From Lacunisphaera sp. (GTDB lineage: Bacteria; Verrucomicrobiota; Verrucomicrobiia; Opitutales; Opitutaceae), in contig JAQSDJ010000071.1 of NCBI GenBank assembly GCA_029945855.1, forward strand, positions 1 to 48,947: 48,947 nucleotides of DNA. The letters run 5' to 3'. A program made the translations under genes and the position numbers. This document shows, one piece after another, positions 17,576 through 26,870 of the stretch. Position 1 is the first letter of the stretch. Every line of letters starts with the position of its first letter. Under the pieces are notes generated by a model. That model did no database searches. It was not told the DNA's origin and saw nothing but the letters and a program-made list of their open reading frames with translations.

Positions 17576-18594
17576 GCTGGCTCAGGCTTTGACGGGGCGG
17601 GCCGGACCGGGATGGCGAGGGAGGCCACGATCGAGGCGACCAGCAGCGCCCCGATGATGCCGAGCGACCACGTGATGGGGAATTTCCCGCCGAAGGCCTC
17701 GTTGAGCCACACCATCTTGAGGCCCACGAAGACGAGGATCAGGCCCAGGCCGTATTTGAGGAAGCGGAACTTGTGCATGACGCCCGCCAGTAGGAAAAAG
17801 AGCGCCCGCAGGCCGAGGATGGCAAAGACATTGGACGTGAAAACGATCAACGGCTCCTTGGTGAGCGCAAAGATCGCCGGGACGCTGTCCACCGCGAAGA
17901 CGATGTCGGTGATCTCGATGAACACGAGGCACACGAACAGCGGCGTGGCGTGCCAGACGCCCCCGATCTTGGTCAGGAAGCTCTGGCCGTGCAGCTGCGG
18001 GGTGACCGGCAGAAGTTTGCGCAGCAGGCGGATGATCGGGTTCTTTTCCGGCTCGATGGGCTTTTCAGGGGCGAAGAGGATCTTGAAGCCGGTGAGGATC
18101 AGGAAGCCGCCAAAGAGCCAGATGACCCAGTGGAACTGCATCAACACGGAGCCGAGGCTGATGAAGATGATGCGGAAGAACAGGGCGCCGAGGATGCCGT
18201 AGAAGAGCACCCGATGCTGGTAGACGGCCGGCACGGCAAAGTAGCCGAACACCACGACGAAGACGAAAATGTTGTCCACCGAGAGCGACTTCTCGACGAC
18301 GAAGCCCGTGAGGTATTCGAGTCCGACCTGCCGGGCCAGGGCCGCGTGGTCGAGCCCCGCCAGGCGAGGGTCCAGCGGAAACTTGTAGAGGGCATACTGG
18401 TAGAGGCCGTAGCCGAAGGCCAGGGCGAGCGAGATCCAGACGGTGCTCCAGCCGAGCGCCTCCTTGACCCCGACGGTGTGCGCGTGGCGGTGGAAGACTC
18501 CGAGGTCGAGGGCCAGCATGCCGAGCACAAAGGCGGTGAAGCTGGCGTAAAACCACCAGTAGTCGGTGAAGGGGAAAAGAGGGATGTATTCCAT
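17572..18594 (-). CDS. TerC family integral membrane protein (putative metal exporter)
   Basis: The protein has 340 residues from ATG 18594 (MEYIPLFPFT); a TTG five codons upstream is less likely. About nine hydrophobic segments are seen. Hallmarks are the acidic membrane motifs EKSLSVDNIFVF (about 100-112) and EITDIVFAVDSVPAIFA (about 220-236). TerC relatives export manganese or supply it to exoenzymes, and some are linked to tellurite resistance. The link to a cation channel by a 4-bp overlap suggests coordinated divalent-cation handling. The gene lies about 90 bp downstream of the PLD-type synthase stop region on the same strand. Confidence 0.9.
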   Translation of the reverse strand: MEYIPLFPFTDYWWFYASFTAFVLGMLALDLGVFHRHAHTVGVKEALGWSTVWISLALAFGYGLYQYALYKFPLDPRLAGLDHAALARQVGLEYLTGFVVEKSLSVDNIFVFVVVFGYFAVPAVYQHRVLFYGILGALFFRIIFISLGSVLMQFHWVIWLFGGFLILTGFKILFAPEKPIEPEKNPIIRLLRKLLPVTPQLHGQSFLTKIGGVWHATPLFVCLVFIEITDIVFAVDSVPAIFALTKEPLIVFTSNVFAILGLRALFFLLAGVMHKFRFLKYGLGLILVFVGLKMVWLNEAFGGKFPITWSLGIIGALLVASIVASLAIPVRPAPSKPEPA

Positions 18595-18684
18595 GCGGCC
18601 GCGACCCAATCAAGCCGGCCGCGTTGCTCAAGCTCCATTGGGCTGGAAACCGGTCTGGCGTTTCCAGTCGCCCCCGGGGCGGGC

Positions 18685-19851
18685 TCAGAGCCGGCGCAGT
18701 TGCTCGCGGGCGAACCAGGGATCGAGCCGGGCCAGCACGAAACGGGCAAAGCGCTGCTTGAGCCGGGTCCACGCCGACCACTGCAGCCAGCTGTTGCCGG
18801 CGTGGATGGGCCGGCTGTGGGCCAGATCGGCCTCAAACTGCGTGCTGGCCGCTGCCGCCAAGGCCGGATCCTCGATCCGCAGCATCAGCTCGAAGTTCAG
18901 CCGCAGGCTCCGGGGATCGAGGTTGGAGGAGCCCGCATAGACCACGCCGTCGAGGATCAGGGTCTTGGCGTGCAGGATCTGGGGCTGGTATTCGAAGATT
19001 TCGACCCCGCTGCTGATCAACGCCCGGTAGAGCGAGCGGCTGGCGAGCGTCATGAGCGGGACGTCGGAGCGGCCGGCCAGCAGGATGCGCACCCGCGCCC
19101 CGCGCCGGTCGGCGGACATCAGTTGCCGGAGGAGCCGCCAGCTCGGCAGGAAATAGGCCGTGGTGATGGCGATGTCCCGGGCGCGGGCCAGGTCCTCCCG
19201 CAGGGCGCGGCGCAGGGCACTCGGGCCGAAGCCCGGTTTCAGGCAGAGCGCCCGGACCCGGGGATCGGCGGCATGCGTCCGGGCATAACCCCCGGGAGGC
19301 AGGTGCCATTTTCCGGCGTCGGCCCGCGCCCACTGGTCGGCGAACTCCTCCCCCAGCACCGGCAACAGCGGGCCCCCGAGACTTACTCCGCCATCGCGCC
19401 AGCCATGGGTGATCCCGTCGCCGTCGTATTCGTTGGCGAGGTTGCAGCCGCCGACGAAGGCCTGCGCCTCGTCGACCAGCAGGAGCTTGCGGTGGTCGCG
19501 CAGGGCGAGCCGGCCCAGGTGGGTGGCGGTGAACCGCTTGACCCGCCCGCCGGCCCGGAGCACCCGGTTGAAGAAATCCTCCGGCGTGGCCCGCGAGCCG
19601 AAGGCATCAGCCAGGACTTCCACCTGCACCCCGCGCCGGGCCGCCGCCGCCAGCGCCTCGCAGAAACGGGTGCCGGTCTCATCCGGGGCAAAGATGTAGG
19701 TTTCCAGCTGGATCGACCGGTGCGCCTGGTGGATGGCCTGCTCCATGGCGGCCAGCAGGGCCCGGCCGCTGCCATACCAGCCAAAGCCCTCCGCGGTGGC
19801 ATTTATGGGTGCCACCGGAGCGACCCGCTCAGTAATCGCTGGGGAAGACAC
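18685..19851 (-). CDS. phospholipase D-like cardiolipin synthase (ClsB type)
   Basis: This phosphatidyltransferase has two HKD motifs, which in this family joins two phospholipid head groups to make cardiolipin. The first is DHRKLLLVD with downstream GGCNLANEY (about 119-142) and the second HAKTLILDG with GSSNLDPRS (about 294-315). I take GTG 19851 as the start, giving 388 residues; the frame is open further upstream but there it only shadows the DUF1232 gene. No N-terminal membrane helices are present, unlike ClsA, so it is probably a peripheral ClsB-like enzyme. The start overlaps the end of the DUF1232 gene by 23 bp, implying coupling. Confidence 0.87.
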   Translation of the reverse strand: MSSPAITERVAPVAPINATAEGFGWYGSGRALLAAMEQAIHQAHRSIQLETYIFAPDETGTRFCEALAAAARRGVQVEVLADAFGSRATPEDFFNRVLRAGGRVKRFTATHLGRLALRDHRKLLLVDEAQAFVGGCNLANEYDGDGITHGWRDGGVSLGGPLLPVLGEEFADQWARADAGKWHLPPGGYARTHAADPRVRALCLKPGFGPSALRRALREDLARARDIAITTAYFLPSWRLLRQLMSADRRGARVRILLAGRSDVPLMTLASRSLYRALISSGVEIFEYQPQILHAKTLILDGVVYAGSSNLDPRSLRLNFELMLRIEDPALAAAASTQFEADLAHSRPIHAGNSWLQWSAWTRLKQRFARFVLARLDPWFAREQLRRL

Positions 19852-20269
19852 GCTGTCTGGCCGCCCAGTGCGAGCGCAACGCCTCCTGGTTGCGATGGAG
19901 GGCTGTCTCGACGAGCAGGGCATCGTCGAGCAGGCCGATCTTCGGGATCGAATCGGGGATGATGTCGTAGCCCTTGAGGAAGTAGAACAGCACGAAGGCA
20001 ATCTCCTGACGCTCGGTCGTGCCGCCCTGTGACTGTGACTCCCGGAAAAACAAGGTGAGCAGGTCGATGCGCCGGCGGAGGCGCTCGGAGTCGGTGATCC
20101 TGGCCGCCTTCGCGCTCACCTCCGGCAGCAGCTTGCGCAGGCCGGCCAGGTCCTCGGGACTCACCAGCACCGCCCCTTCTTTGATATAGGTGGTGGGATT
20201 GGGCGGCCGGTCCGGGCGGCTTTTTTGGGAAAGATAACGGCTCAAGGGGAGGGAGGGGGTTGATTTCAT
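19829..20269 (-). CDS. DUF1232 protein
   Basis: The protein has 146 residues from ATG 20269 (MKSTPSLPLS); the longer upstream frame shows no conservation. The C-terminal part holds the DUF1232 signature YFLKGYDIIPDSIPKIGLLDDA (two hydrophobic turns around D-x-IPD-x-IP and a DD pair). These small proteins are membrane-associated and of unknown biochemical function. The N-terminal half is basic and Ser/Pro-rich, and the middle is helical with many charged residues. Overlap with the phospholipid synthase gene suggests a membrane-related role. The 199 bp upstream, back to the glycosidase gene, show no feature. Confidence 0.82.
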   Translation of the reverse strand: MKSTPSLPLSRYLSQKSRPDRPPNPTTYIKEGAVLVSPEDLAGLRKLLPEVSAKAARITDSERLRRRIDLLTLFFRESQSQGGTTERQEIAFVLFYFLKGYDIIPDSIPKIGLLDDALLVETALHRNQEALRSHWAARQRVFPSDY

Positions 20270-20468
20270 GTTTGGGATTGGCTTCACGCTGCAAGAAAGC
20301 GCCGGCCCGGCGTCGCACAAGCCGGACTGGACTGGAAAACGCCGCGATGTTTCCAGCCACGGTAAGCAAAATCGTTGCCGTCGAGCTTGGGCGCGAAATG
20401 CCGGCAGCATCGCCTCCGTCGCAGGACAGGCCGCGGATGGCCTTGGAGCACGGGCGATCCCCGCCGTC

Positions 20469-22901
20469 CTAGTCTTTCGTGATCGCCGCGGATGGGGCGG
20501 CGGGCTTCGGGCGCAGCCGAATGCGGAGGACCGACGCGTGCGCGTCCGGGGCCGAGGCAGGAAGCTGGAGCAGGACGGAGGCGCCTTGCGACGGGGTCCA
20601 GGCGATAGGCACCGCGGCTTTGGTGGTCAGGAGTTCGATCTGCGCGATGAAGGTTTTGTCCACGGGCAGAAGCAGCGGCCCATCCGGCCAATCGAAGATG
20701 TGCGCATACAGGATATCCCCTTTTTGCGTGAACCGGCCCCAGTGCGGGGTGCGGAGCGTGCTCGCCGTTGTTCCGTGAATTGATTCGCCGTAGGCCTCCA
20801 TCCAGCGTGCCAGTGCCGCAAGGCGCGCTTGTGCGGGGGGCGGCACCTGGCCGCGGCCGTCGGGCCCGATATTGAGCAGGTAGTTGCCGCCTTTGCTGGC
20901 GATGTCGACCAGCTGCTGGATCAGGCGGGTGGACGAGCGCCAATACGGTTCGGTGTCCAGTTTCGAATAGCCCCAGCTTTCGGCCATGGTGCCAGGGACC
21001 TCGAAATCGCGGCCGGTGAGCTTGGCGGGGATCTCGTTGTCCTCCATCTCGTCGTAGTCGCCGATTTCGTTGCCGGCCCGGGTGTTGATGACGGCCTGCG
21101 GCTGAAGGTTGCGGACGAGGCGCTCGAGCTCGATGCTCTGCTTGCGTGTGATCTGCTCGGGGGTGTCGAACCACATCACCCCGACCTCCCCGTAGTTCGT
21201 GAGCAGCTCCCGGACCTGCGGATGGACCTTCTCATCGAGGTAGCGCTGGAAATCGGCCGGCCGGGCCCCCGGAAAATCCCAGGTGTTGCGCTTGCTGGTG
21301 TTAAAGGCATCGGGCGTGTCCCAATCCCGGCCGAGCGAATAATAGATGCCGAGCTTGAGGCCGGCGCCGCGGCAGGCCTCCGCCAGTTCGCGTAGCGGAT
21401 CGCGGTGCCAGGGCGTGGCGGCGACGATGTTGAACCCACTGACCTTTGAGTCATACATCGCGAAGCCGTCGTGATGTTTCGCGGTGAATACGATGTAGCG
21501 CATGCCGGCGGCCTTCGCGGCGGCGACGATCGCCGCGGCGTTCCAGCCATCCGGCCTGAAGGTGTCCGCGAGGGCGGCGTAGTCCCGGCGCGGGATTTTT
21601 GCCAACCACATGATGTGCTCGCAGTAGGGATTCGCGTAGCGGTCGTGCGTGATGGGACCTCCCTGCCAGACCCCGGCCGGGATGCTGTAGAGGCCCCAAT
21701 GGATGAAGAGGCCGAACCGCGCCTCGCGCCACCAGGCGGCGCGGTCCGCGACGGCGGATTCGGGTTTGAGGGGGATGACCTGGTTCCAGGTCTGCAACTG
21801 GCCGTTGATTTCCTCGCCGGTCGCAAAGAACAGGTGGGTGGCCACGCCATTCTGGACCAAAATCTGGGGGCGCTCGGTGCTGCGCATGTCGCGTTTCCCG
21901 CCATCGGCCCACGGGAAGTCCTTCGTGAGCGCGACCGGGTTGGGCTGGGTTTCCCAGTGCAATCCGTCGGCCGACGTGGCGTGGTAGATTTCCTTGTCCG
22001 AGAACAATCGCCCATGATCGAGCATCAGCGCGTGGTAGCGACCGTTTTCAAACCACATCGTGGGATCCTCCGCCCCGACGCCGACCGCGAAGGGCTTGTC
22101 CGCGAGGCGCTCGTAGGGTCCGGCGAACTGCGCAGCCTTCGCCACGCCGATGGCGTGCTGGCGCAGGCGCTCCACGCCCTTGTAGTAGAGCAGCACCGAG
22201 CCATCCGCGAGTTCCAGCGGCGAGGCGTTGCTGACCAAGAACTGTTCCCAGGTGCCGGGACGCACGTCCAGGATGGGCCGGTCGAGTCGCGTCCAGGGGC
22301 CGTAGGGCGAATCGGCCGTCGCGATGCCGATGCGCTCGCCGTCGTGCGCGTCGAGTTTCAGCGGCGCCTCGGGCGTCGTCGGGTGGGTGGGCGTGGGCAT
22401 CGCCCCCGCGTAGGTGGTGCCCGTGTAATACAGCACATACTTCGCGCCATGCCGCCGGACGACCGGGTTGTGCGCCATCTTGGCGTCCCAGAAGGTGTCG
22501 GCGCGGGGGGCCAGGGCTACATCGGAAAACAGGTAGGGCCCCTCCGCCCGATCGGCGACGGAATGGACGACCTCCGAATTGGTGAGCCAGTGCGGCCCGA
22601 AGCTGAGCCCGCGCGGCCACCGTGAGGCGTAGTGGTGGAACTTCCCGTCATCGCCCCTCACCACCGTGCCGCACCACACCCAATAGCCGTCTTGCCGGAA
22701 GCCGCCGTCGACCGGCGCAGGCAACAGGCGATCGCGAAATGCGATGGGTCGGAGCTGCGGCACATTCGGGTCGGGCCGCAGGGGTTCGGCCGACAGCGAT
22801 CCGCCCGGGAGCGCGAAAAGGCCCAGGGCGATGTTCAGCGAGGCGTGGCGCAGTAAGCGGAACCGGCAAGGGCCGGGGTGGGCACGTGGGGTCGAAGTCA
22901 T
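20469..22901 (-). CDS. two-module glycoside hydrolase: beta-propeller domain fused to GH29 alpha-L-fucosidase
   Basis: The protein has 810 residues with an N-terminal export signal (about 1-38, ending SLSA). Residues about 45-380 form a five-bladed-propeller glycosidase-like module (YWVWCGTVVRG, WDAKMAHNPVV, KYVLYYTGTTYAG, GPWTRLDRPIL, GAEDPTMWFENGRYH) of the GH43/GH117-like fold. Residues about 388-720 are a GH29 fucosidase with ARFGLFIHWGLYS, TAKHHDGFAMYDS, GIYYSLGRDW and GVMWFDTPEQ, where Asp579 is the expected nucleophile; YLLNIGPDGRG closes the domain. A C-terminal beta domain follows. The pairing suggests release of fucose and another sugar from the same glycan, such as a fucoidan or host-type glycan. 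The divergent AraC regulator is the probable controller. Confidence 0.88.
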   Translation of the reverse strand: MTSTPRAHPGPCRFRLLRHASLNIALGLFALPGGSLSAEPLRPDPNVPQLRPIAFRDRLLPAPVDGGFRQDGYWVWCGTVVRGDDGKFHHYASRWPRGLSFGPHWLTNSEVVHSVADRAEGPYLFSDVALAPRADTFWDAKMAHNPVVRRHGAKYVLYYTGTTYAGAMPTPTHPTTPEAPLKLDAHDGERIGIATADSPYGPWTRLDRPILDVRPGTWEQFLVSNASPLELADGSVLLYYKGVERLRQHAIGVAKAAQFAGPYERLADKPFAVGVGAEDPTMWFENGRYHALMLDHGRLFSDKEIYHATSADGLHWETQPNPVALTKDFPWADGGKRDMRSTERPQILVQNGVATHLFFATGEEINGQLQTWNQVIPLKPESAVADRAAWWREARFGLFIHWGLYSIPAGVWQGGPITHDRYANPYCEHIMWLAKIPRRDYAALADTFRPDGWNAAAIVAAAKAAGMRYIVFTAKHHDGFAMYDSKVSGFNIVAATPWHRDPLRELAEACRGAGLKLGIYYSLGRDWDTPDAFNTSKRNTWDFPGARPADFQRYLDEKVHPQVRELLTNYGEVGVMWFDTPEQITRKQSIELERLVRNLQPQAVINTRAGNEIGDYDEMEDNEIPAKLTGRDFEVPGTMAESWGYSKLDTEPYWRSSTRLIQQLVDIASKGGNYLLNIGPDGRGQVPPPAQARLAALARWMEAYGESIHGTTASTLRTPHWGRFTQKGDILYAHIFDWPDGPLLLPVDKTFIAQIELLTTKAAVPIAWTPSQGASVLLQLPASAPDAHASVLRIRLRPKPAAPSAAITKD

Positions 22902-22978
22902 GAGGGTGGTCGAAGCTTATCCGGCAGAGGGTTGGATTGTCTATTGATCGGCGGCGCATCCTTGTTAGGAATCCGCAC

Positions 22979-23770
22979 ATGCCCGACATGCGAGGAGAAG
23001 TGTTCTCGTTTCCCATCGATCTCCTGCGGGTGTCCGCCCCGCGGTTGGAGCAGTGGCGGGTGTTGCAACCGGTCTTGCCTTGTTGGCGCCTGTGGTGGAA
23101 CAGCAACAGCGGAGCGTCGGTTGTCTGGCGTGGGGCGCGGACGGAGCTGGGCCCGCGGCGCTTTGTGCTCGTCGCACCCGAAACCCCGTTCGCGGTCCAG
23201 CTTAGGCGGCCGATCGGGCGGCACCTCTTCATCCATTTCAGCCTCGCCGCCGCCCGGTGGAAAATGACCGACGCCATATTGGGGATCGGCACATGCGGGC
23301 CGACGCACGGCCTGGTGCAGGCACTGCTCGCCAAGCTGTCCCCCGATCCGGAGATCGCGATCGCCGAGCCGTTGCTGGGTGTGGCGCTCGCGAGCGCGGT
23401 CCTTTCCAAGGTGGAGACCAGCCACTGGGAAAAGCCGCCGGCGGATACCCGCGTGCGCAACGTGATCGCCGCGCTGGAACGCGATCTCGGCACGGTGTGG
23501 TCGAACGGGCGCATGGCCCGTGTCGCGGCGCTCAGCCCCGGTGGCTTCATCCGGCTTTTCCGGCAGGAAGTGGGCACGTCCCCGCAGGGCTATCTGCTGC
23601 GCGAGCGGCTGAACCGCGCCCGCACGCTGCTTCTGCAGACGGAACTCTCCATCGAGGATGTGACTGAGCGGTGCGGATTTTGCGATCGGAGCTATTTTAG
23701 CACGGTCTTTCGGCGCGAGATCGGGGTGCCGCCCGCGGCGTTTCGGGCGCAAAGCCGGTGGACAATCTGA
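22979..23770 (+). CDS. AraC family transcriptional regulator
   Basis: The protein has 263 residues from ATG 22979 (MPDMRGEVFS), preceded 8 bp upstream by AGGA in 'gttaggaatcc'; an upstream TTG (22937) is possible. The N-terminal half is a beta-rich sugar-sensing domain. The C-terminal HTH pair is marked by MARVAALSPGGFIRLFRQEVGTSPQGYLLRERLNRA and the second helix-turn-helix IEDVTERCGFCDRSYFSTVFRREIGVPP. It is transcribed divergently from the GH29 fusion gene with 77 bp between, so control of that gene is the simplest inference. It converges with the pullulanase gene, 16 bp away. Confidence 0.88.
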   Translation: MPDMRGEVFSFPIDLLRVSAPRLEQWRVLQPVLPCWRLWWNSNSGASVVWRGARTELGPRRFVLVAPETPFAVQLRRPIGRHLFIHFSLAAARWKMTDAILGIGTCGPTHGLVQALLAKLSPDPEIAIAEPLLGVALASAVLSKVETSHWEKPPADTRVRNVIAALERDLGTVWSNGRMARVAALSPGGFIRLFRQEVGTSPQGYLLRERLNRARTLLLQTELSIEDVTERCGFCDRSYFSTVFRREIGVPPAAFRAQSRWTI

Positions 23771-23786
23771 GCAGCGGGCTGACCGG

Positions 23787-26501
23787 CTACTCTGGCAGCA
23801 CGAATACCACGGCGGTGCGGGCGGGGACGAGGAGGGTGCCGGCCGCCGGATCAAAATGGGCCGTGCGGATGCTTTCGTCCGCAGTGGCGGCCAGCACGGG
23901 ATGTAGCCGCCAGGATTTGCCGGCCTCGGTGGGGAGCGGGATCTGTCTGGCCACGACATCCGCGTTGATGGCGTAGAGCACCTCGGCAAAGCCGGCGCCG
24001 GGATAACCACGGCCCTGCAGGTGGCCGACCATGACGCTGGGTTGGGCCGCCGGCCCGGTGTTGAGGAGGGTGAGACGCGCCTTCACGTCGGCCGCCGTGC
24101 GGAGCCGAAACAGGGTCGAACTCCGGCGGATGCGCAGCAGGTCGAGGGTCGCGTCCCGGGTGAAGCGGATGTCCGCCGGGGTGGGGGCGATTTCGGCCGA
24201 GCGGGCGAGGAGCGGGCGCATCTGCGCCCAGCTGCTTTCGTTGTCGCCGGCGGGCGGCAGGCCGGTGCCGAAAAAATTGGTGGTCGCCGTCCAGTCGACG
24301 CGGTTGAAGACATCGCCGGAATTAAAGCTGTTTCGGTCGAGCGATTTGCTGCGGAGGATTTCCTGGCCGGCGTGCAGGTAGGCGAGCCCCTGGCTCAGGA
24401 GGACGAGCGCGTTGCCCAGCACCTGGACCCGGGCGCGCTCGGAGCGGGGGGTGTCGGCCGGGAGCCGCAGGATGTTGTTGTCGAAAAGCGTCTGGTTGTC
24501 GTGGTTCTCGACGTAGTTGACGACTTCGCCGGGCTCGGCGACGTAACCGGCCGGCTGGTCACCGTAGGCGAAGTCCTGCAACAGCCGCGTGCGGCCGTCG
24601 GCACCCTGCAGCGGAAAATCGCGCACGCTGCCCGCGAGGCCGACGCGCACGAGGTCGGCCGCCGCGGCCAGCTCGGCGGCGGTGTTCTTGCCGGCGTTGG
24701 CGGCATTCGGCGCGTAATGCAGGCCGGTCAGCCAGCCTTGCGCATAGAGGGCCGTGCCGCTGTCACCGGGCCGGCCGCCGCGGGCGGCGTCACGCATCCG
24801 GTCGCTGAAGGTGGCGATGCCGCTGTGCTGCAAGGAGAGCTGCGAGGCTTGGATGAAGCGGGCGCCGTTCTGCACCTCGGCGTAGTTCCAGCCTTCGCCG
24901 AGCAGGTGGAGGTGCCGGCCGGTGACGGCGTCCACCCGGGCCTGCACGCGTTCCAACAGCGCCCGCGGCAGGTGGCCCATCAGGTCGAACCGAAAGGAAT
25001 CCACATGGTAGTCGCGGGCCCAGATGACGGCCGAGTCGACCACGAGCTTGGCCATCAGGGCGTTCTCGGTCGCCGTGTTCGAATTGCACGTGGAGGGCTC
25101 GACCTTGCCGTTCGCGTCGCGGCGGTGGTAGTAGCCCGGCACGATGCGATCGAGGACGGACTGCCGGCTCTGGCCGTCCGCCATGGTGTGGTTGTAGACG
25201 ACATCGAGCCCGACGCGCAGGCCGGCGCGGTGAAGCGATTGGACCATCGAGCGAAATTCGCGCGCGCGGACCGCCGGGTCGTCAGGATTGGTGGCGTAGC
25301 TGCCTTCGGGCGCATTGTAGTGCCACGGATCGTAGCCCCAGTTGAAGGCGTCTTTTTCGCGCACGGGTTCCATGGCGGCCTGCACCGCGGGGCTGTCGGG
25401 TGCCGACGCGGGCAGTTCTGGCCCAATCGCGTTCCGCTCGGGCACGGAGGCGAGGTCGTAGGTGGGCAGCATGTGCAGGTCGGTCACGCCGGCCGCGGCG
25501 AGCTGCTTCAGGTGGCGCATGCCGTGGCTGTCTTCCAGCGTGAAGGCCGGATATTTGCCGCGCCAGGCGGGCGGCACCGAGGGGTCGTCCCGCGAGAAAT
25601 CGCGCACGTGCAGCTCATACACCACGAGGTCGGTCGAGGCCTGGACCGTCGCGGGCGGTCGGTCCGCCGCCCAGTCCGCGGGCTGCGTGGCGGCATCGTT
25701 GAGGTCAATGATGGCGCTGCGCTGGGAGTTGGCGCAGAGGGACAGCGAATAGGGATCGGTCACGTGGTTGCGCACCAGACCGACGCCGGGAACGAAGACC
25801 TCGACGAGATAGGTGTAGAACTTGCCCCGCAGATCCTCCGGCAGGGCGAGGCGCCAGGCTCCGCTCGCCGCGTCGCGTTCCATGGATTTGCTGTCGTGGG
25901 CCGGGCCGGTGGACTGGTCGTAGAGACAGAGGGAAACGTTTTGGGCGGTGGGCGCCCACAGCAAAAACGATGTGGCTTGCTTCGTCGGGCGGGCGCCGAA
26001 ATCTAGGGTGGTGGCCGCCGGGCCGTAAACGGCATCGAGGGCTCCGGCCAGTTGGGTGCCGGTGGCTGCGAGCACGTAGCCGGCGGCGTCCTCCGCCACG
26101 ATGAGCAGCTGGCCCCGCCACAGGTCGGGAAGTTGCGGAGCATCGGGATCGGCGACGGCCCAGGTGGCGCCGCTGACGTGGGAAAACCGCGCCGCATCCG
26201 GGAGAGTGGGGGGCGCCGCCGGCTCGAGCGTCAGGGAGATTTGCGCGCCGAGCGCGGTTGCTCCCGCCGCGGTTTGTCGGCCGGCCTCGGCGGACCCCAG
26301 CAGGCGGACCCTGGCGGTGCCCGCCGGGACCGCCCAGCGCACGTGGCGGGCATCGAGCCAGATCGCCCGGGCGTGGGTGGGGGCGTGCGGGTTGACGGCG
26401 CTCAGCGTTTCGGCGAAGCGTTCGTTGATCGACGGCGTCGAGTCGAGGGCCGCCGCTTGGAGTCCGAGGCAGGCGACAAAAAGAGCGAGGCGGGGTTTCA
26501 T
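23787..26501 (-). CDS. pulA: secreted type I pullulanase (GH13)
   Basis: This alpha-1,6-glucan debranching enzyme of 904 residues has a signal peptide (MKPRLALFVACLGLQAAA). N-terminal carbohydrate-binding/Ig-like domains precede a CBM48-type domain (about 180-270, FLLWAPTAQNVSLCLYD). The pullulanase signature NWGYDPWHYNAPEGSYATN is present. The GH13 catalytic regions are DVVYNHT (I), FRFDLMGH (II, nucleophile Asp), LLGEGWNY (III, acid/base Glu) and VENHDN (IV). The C-terminal beta domain is short. It acts outside the cytoplasm on pullulan or starch-like glucans. It is a single gene; the region upstream of its start (26502-26870) has only palindromic repeats. Confidence 0.93.
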   Translation of the reverse strand: MKPRLALFVACLGLQAAALDSTPSINERFAETLSAVNPHAPTHARAIWLDARHVRWAVPAGTARVRLLGSAEAGRQTAAGATALGAQISLTLEPAAPPTLPDAARFSHVSGATWAVADPDAPQLPDLWRGQLLIVAEDAAGYVLAATGTQLAGALDAVYGPAATTLDFGARPTKQATSFLLWAPTAQNVSLCLYDQSTGPAHDSKSMERDAASGAWRLALPEDLRGKFYTYLVEVFVPGVGLVRNHVTDPYSLSLCANSQRSAIIDLNDAATQPADWAADRPPATVQASTDLVVYELHVRDFSRDDPSVPPAWRGKYPAFTLEDSHGMRHLKQLAAAGVTDLHMLPTYDLASVPERNAIGPELPASAPDSPAVQAAMEPVREKDAFNWGYDPWHYNAPEGSYATNPDDPAVRAREFRSMVQSLHRAGLRVGLDVVYNHTMADGQSRQSVLDRIVPGYYHRRDANGKVEPSTCNSNTATENALMAKLVVDSAVIWARDYHVDSFRFDLMGHLPRALLERVQARVDAVTGRHLHLLGEGWNYAEVQNGARFIQASQLSLQHSGIATFSDRMRDAARGGRPGDSGTALYAQGWLTGLHYAPNAANAGKNTAAELAAAADLVRVGLAGSVRDFPLQGADGRTRLLQDFAYGDQPAGYVAEPGEVVNYVENHDNQTLFDNNILRLPADTPRSERARVQVLGNALVLLSQGLAYLHAGQEILRSKSLDRNSFNSGDVFNRVDWTATTNFFGTGLPPAGDNESSWAQMRPLLARSAEIAPTPADIRFTRDATLDLLRIRRSSTLFRLRTAADVKARLTLLNTGPAAQPSVMVGHLQGRGYPGAGFAEVLYAINADVVARQIPLPTEAGKSWRLHPVLAATADESIRTAHFDPAAGTLLVPARTAVVFVLPE

Positions 26502-26615
26502 GGGGCGCGCTCCGAGGAGAAATCGCGTCCGGGTCCCGGCCGCAAGCCCGGCCGATGTCGGCCTAAGCCGCCTCGGGTGTATCTAAGTTTTGTCCCGCGG
26601 GTCGGGGTATATTTA

Positions 26616-26698
26616 GCCACGGATGGCACGGATGAACACGGATGAGACAGAACTCGATCTTGGCTTTTATCCGTTCAATCCGTGATATCTGTGGTTAA
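26616..26698. repeat. palindromic repeat (ccacggatt family), copy A
   Basis: Arms 'ccacggatggcacggatg' (26617-26634) and 'ccgttcaatccgtgatatc' with 'tgtggttaa' (to 26698) form an imperfect hairpin between the pullulanase gene and the GH3 remnant. Confidence 0.75.
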
Positions 26699-26759
26699 GG
26701 ATTTCTGACCGGACCAAGGCATTCTTAACACAGAGATCGCTGAGATCGCTGAGTATTTA

Positions 26760-26841
26760 GCCACGGATTCCACAGATGGACATGGATGAAATTTAACCTG
26801 TCTTGGACCTTATCCGTTCAATCCGTGATATCCGTGGTTAT
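26760..26841. repeat. palindromic repeat (ccacggatt family), copy B
   Basis: Arms 'gccacggattccacagatgg' (26760-26779) and 'caatccgtgatatccgtgg' (26819-26837). The spacer 26713-26757 holds the 'ccaaggcattcttaacacag' type sequence also seen at 14135. A further half-arm 'atcacggattacgcgg' (26870-26885) abuts the GH3 remnant. Together with copy A this fills the roughly 370 bp upstream of the pullulanase gene. Confidence 0.72.
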
Positions 26842-26870
26842 TCACACTGGCCGGACCACGGCATTATTTA

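Noticed and set aside
24021-26006. 661-codon plus-strand open frame
   Set aside because: Antisense to the pullulanase, whose GH13 motifs are unmistakable; high-GC antisense frames are commonly open.
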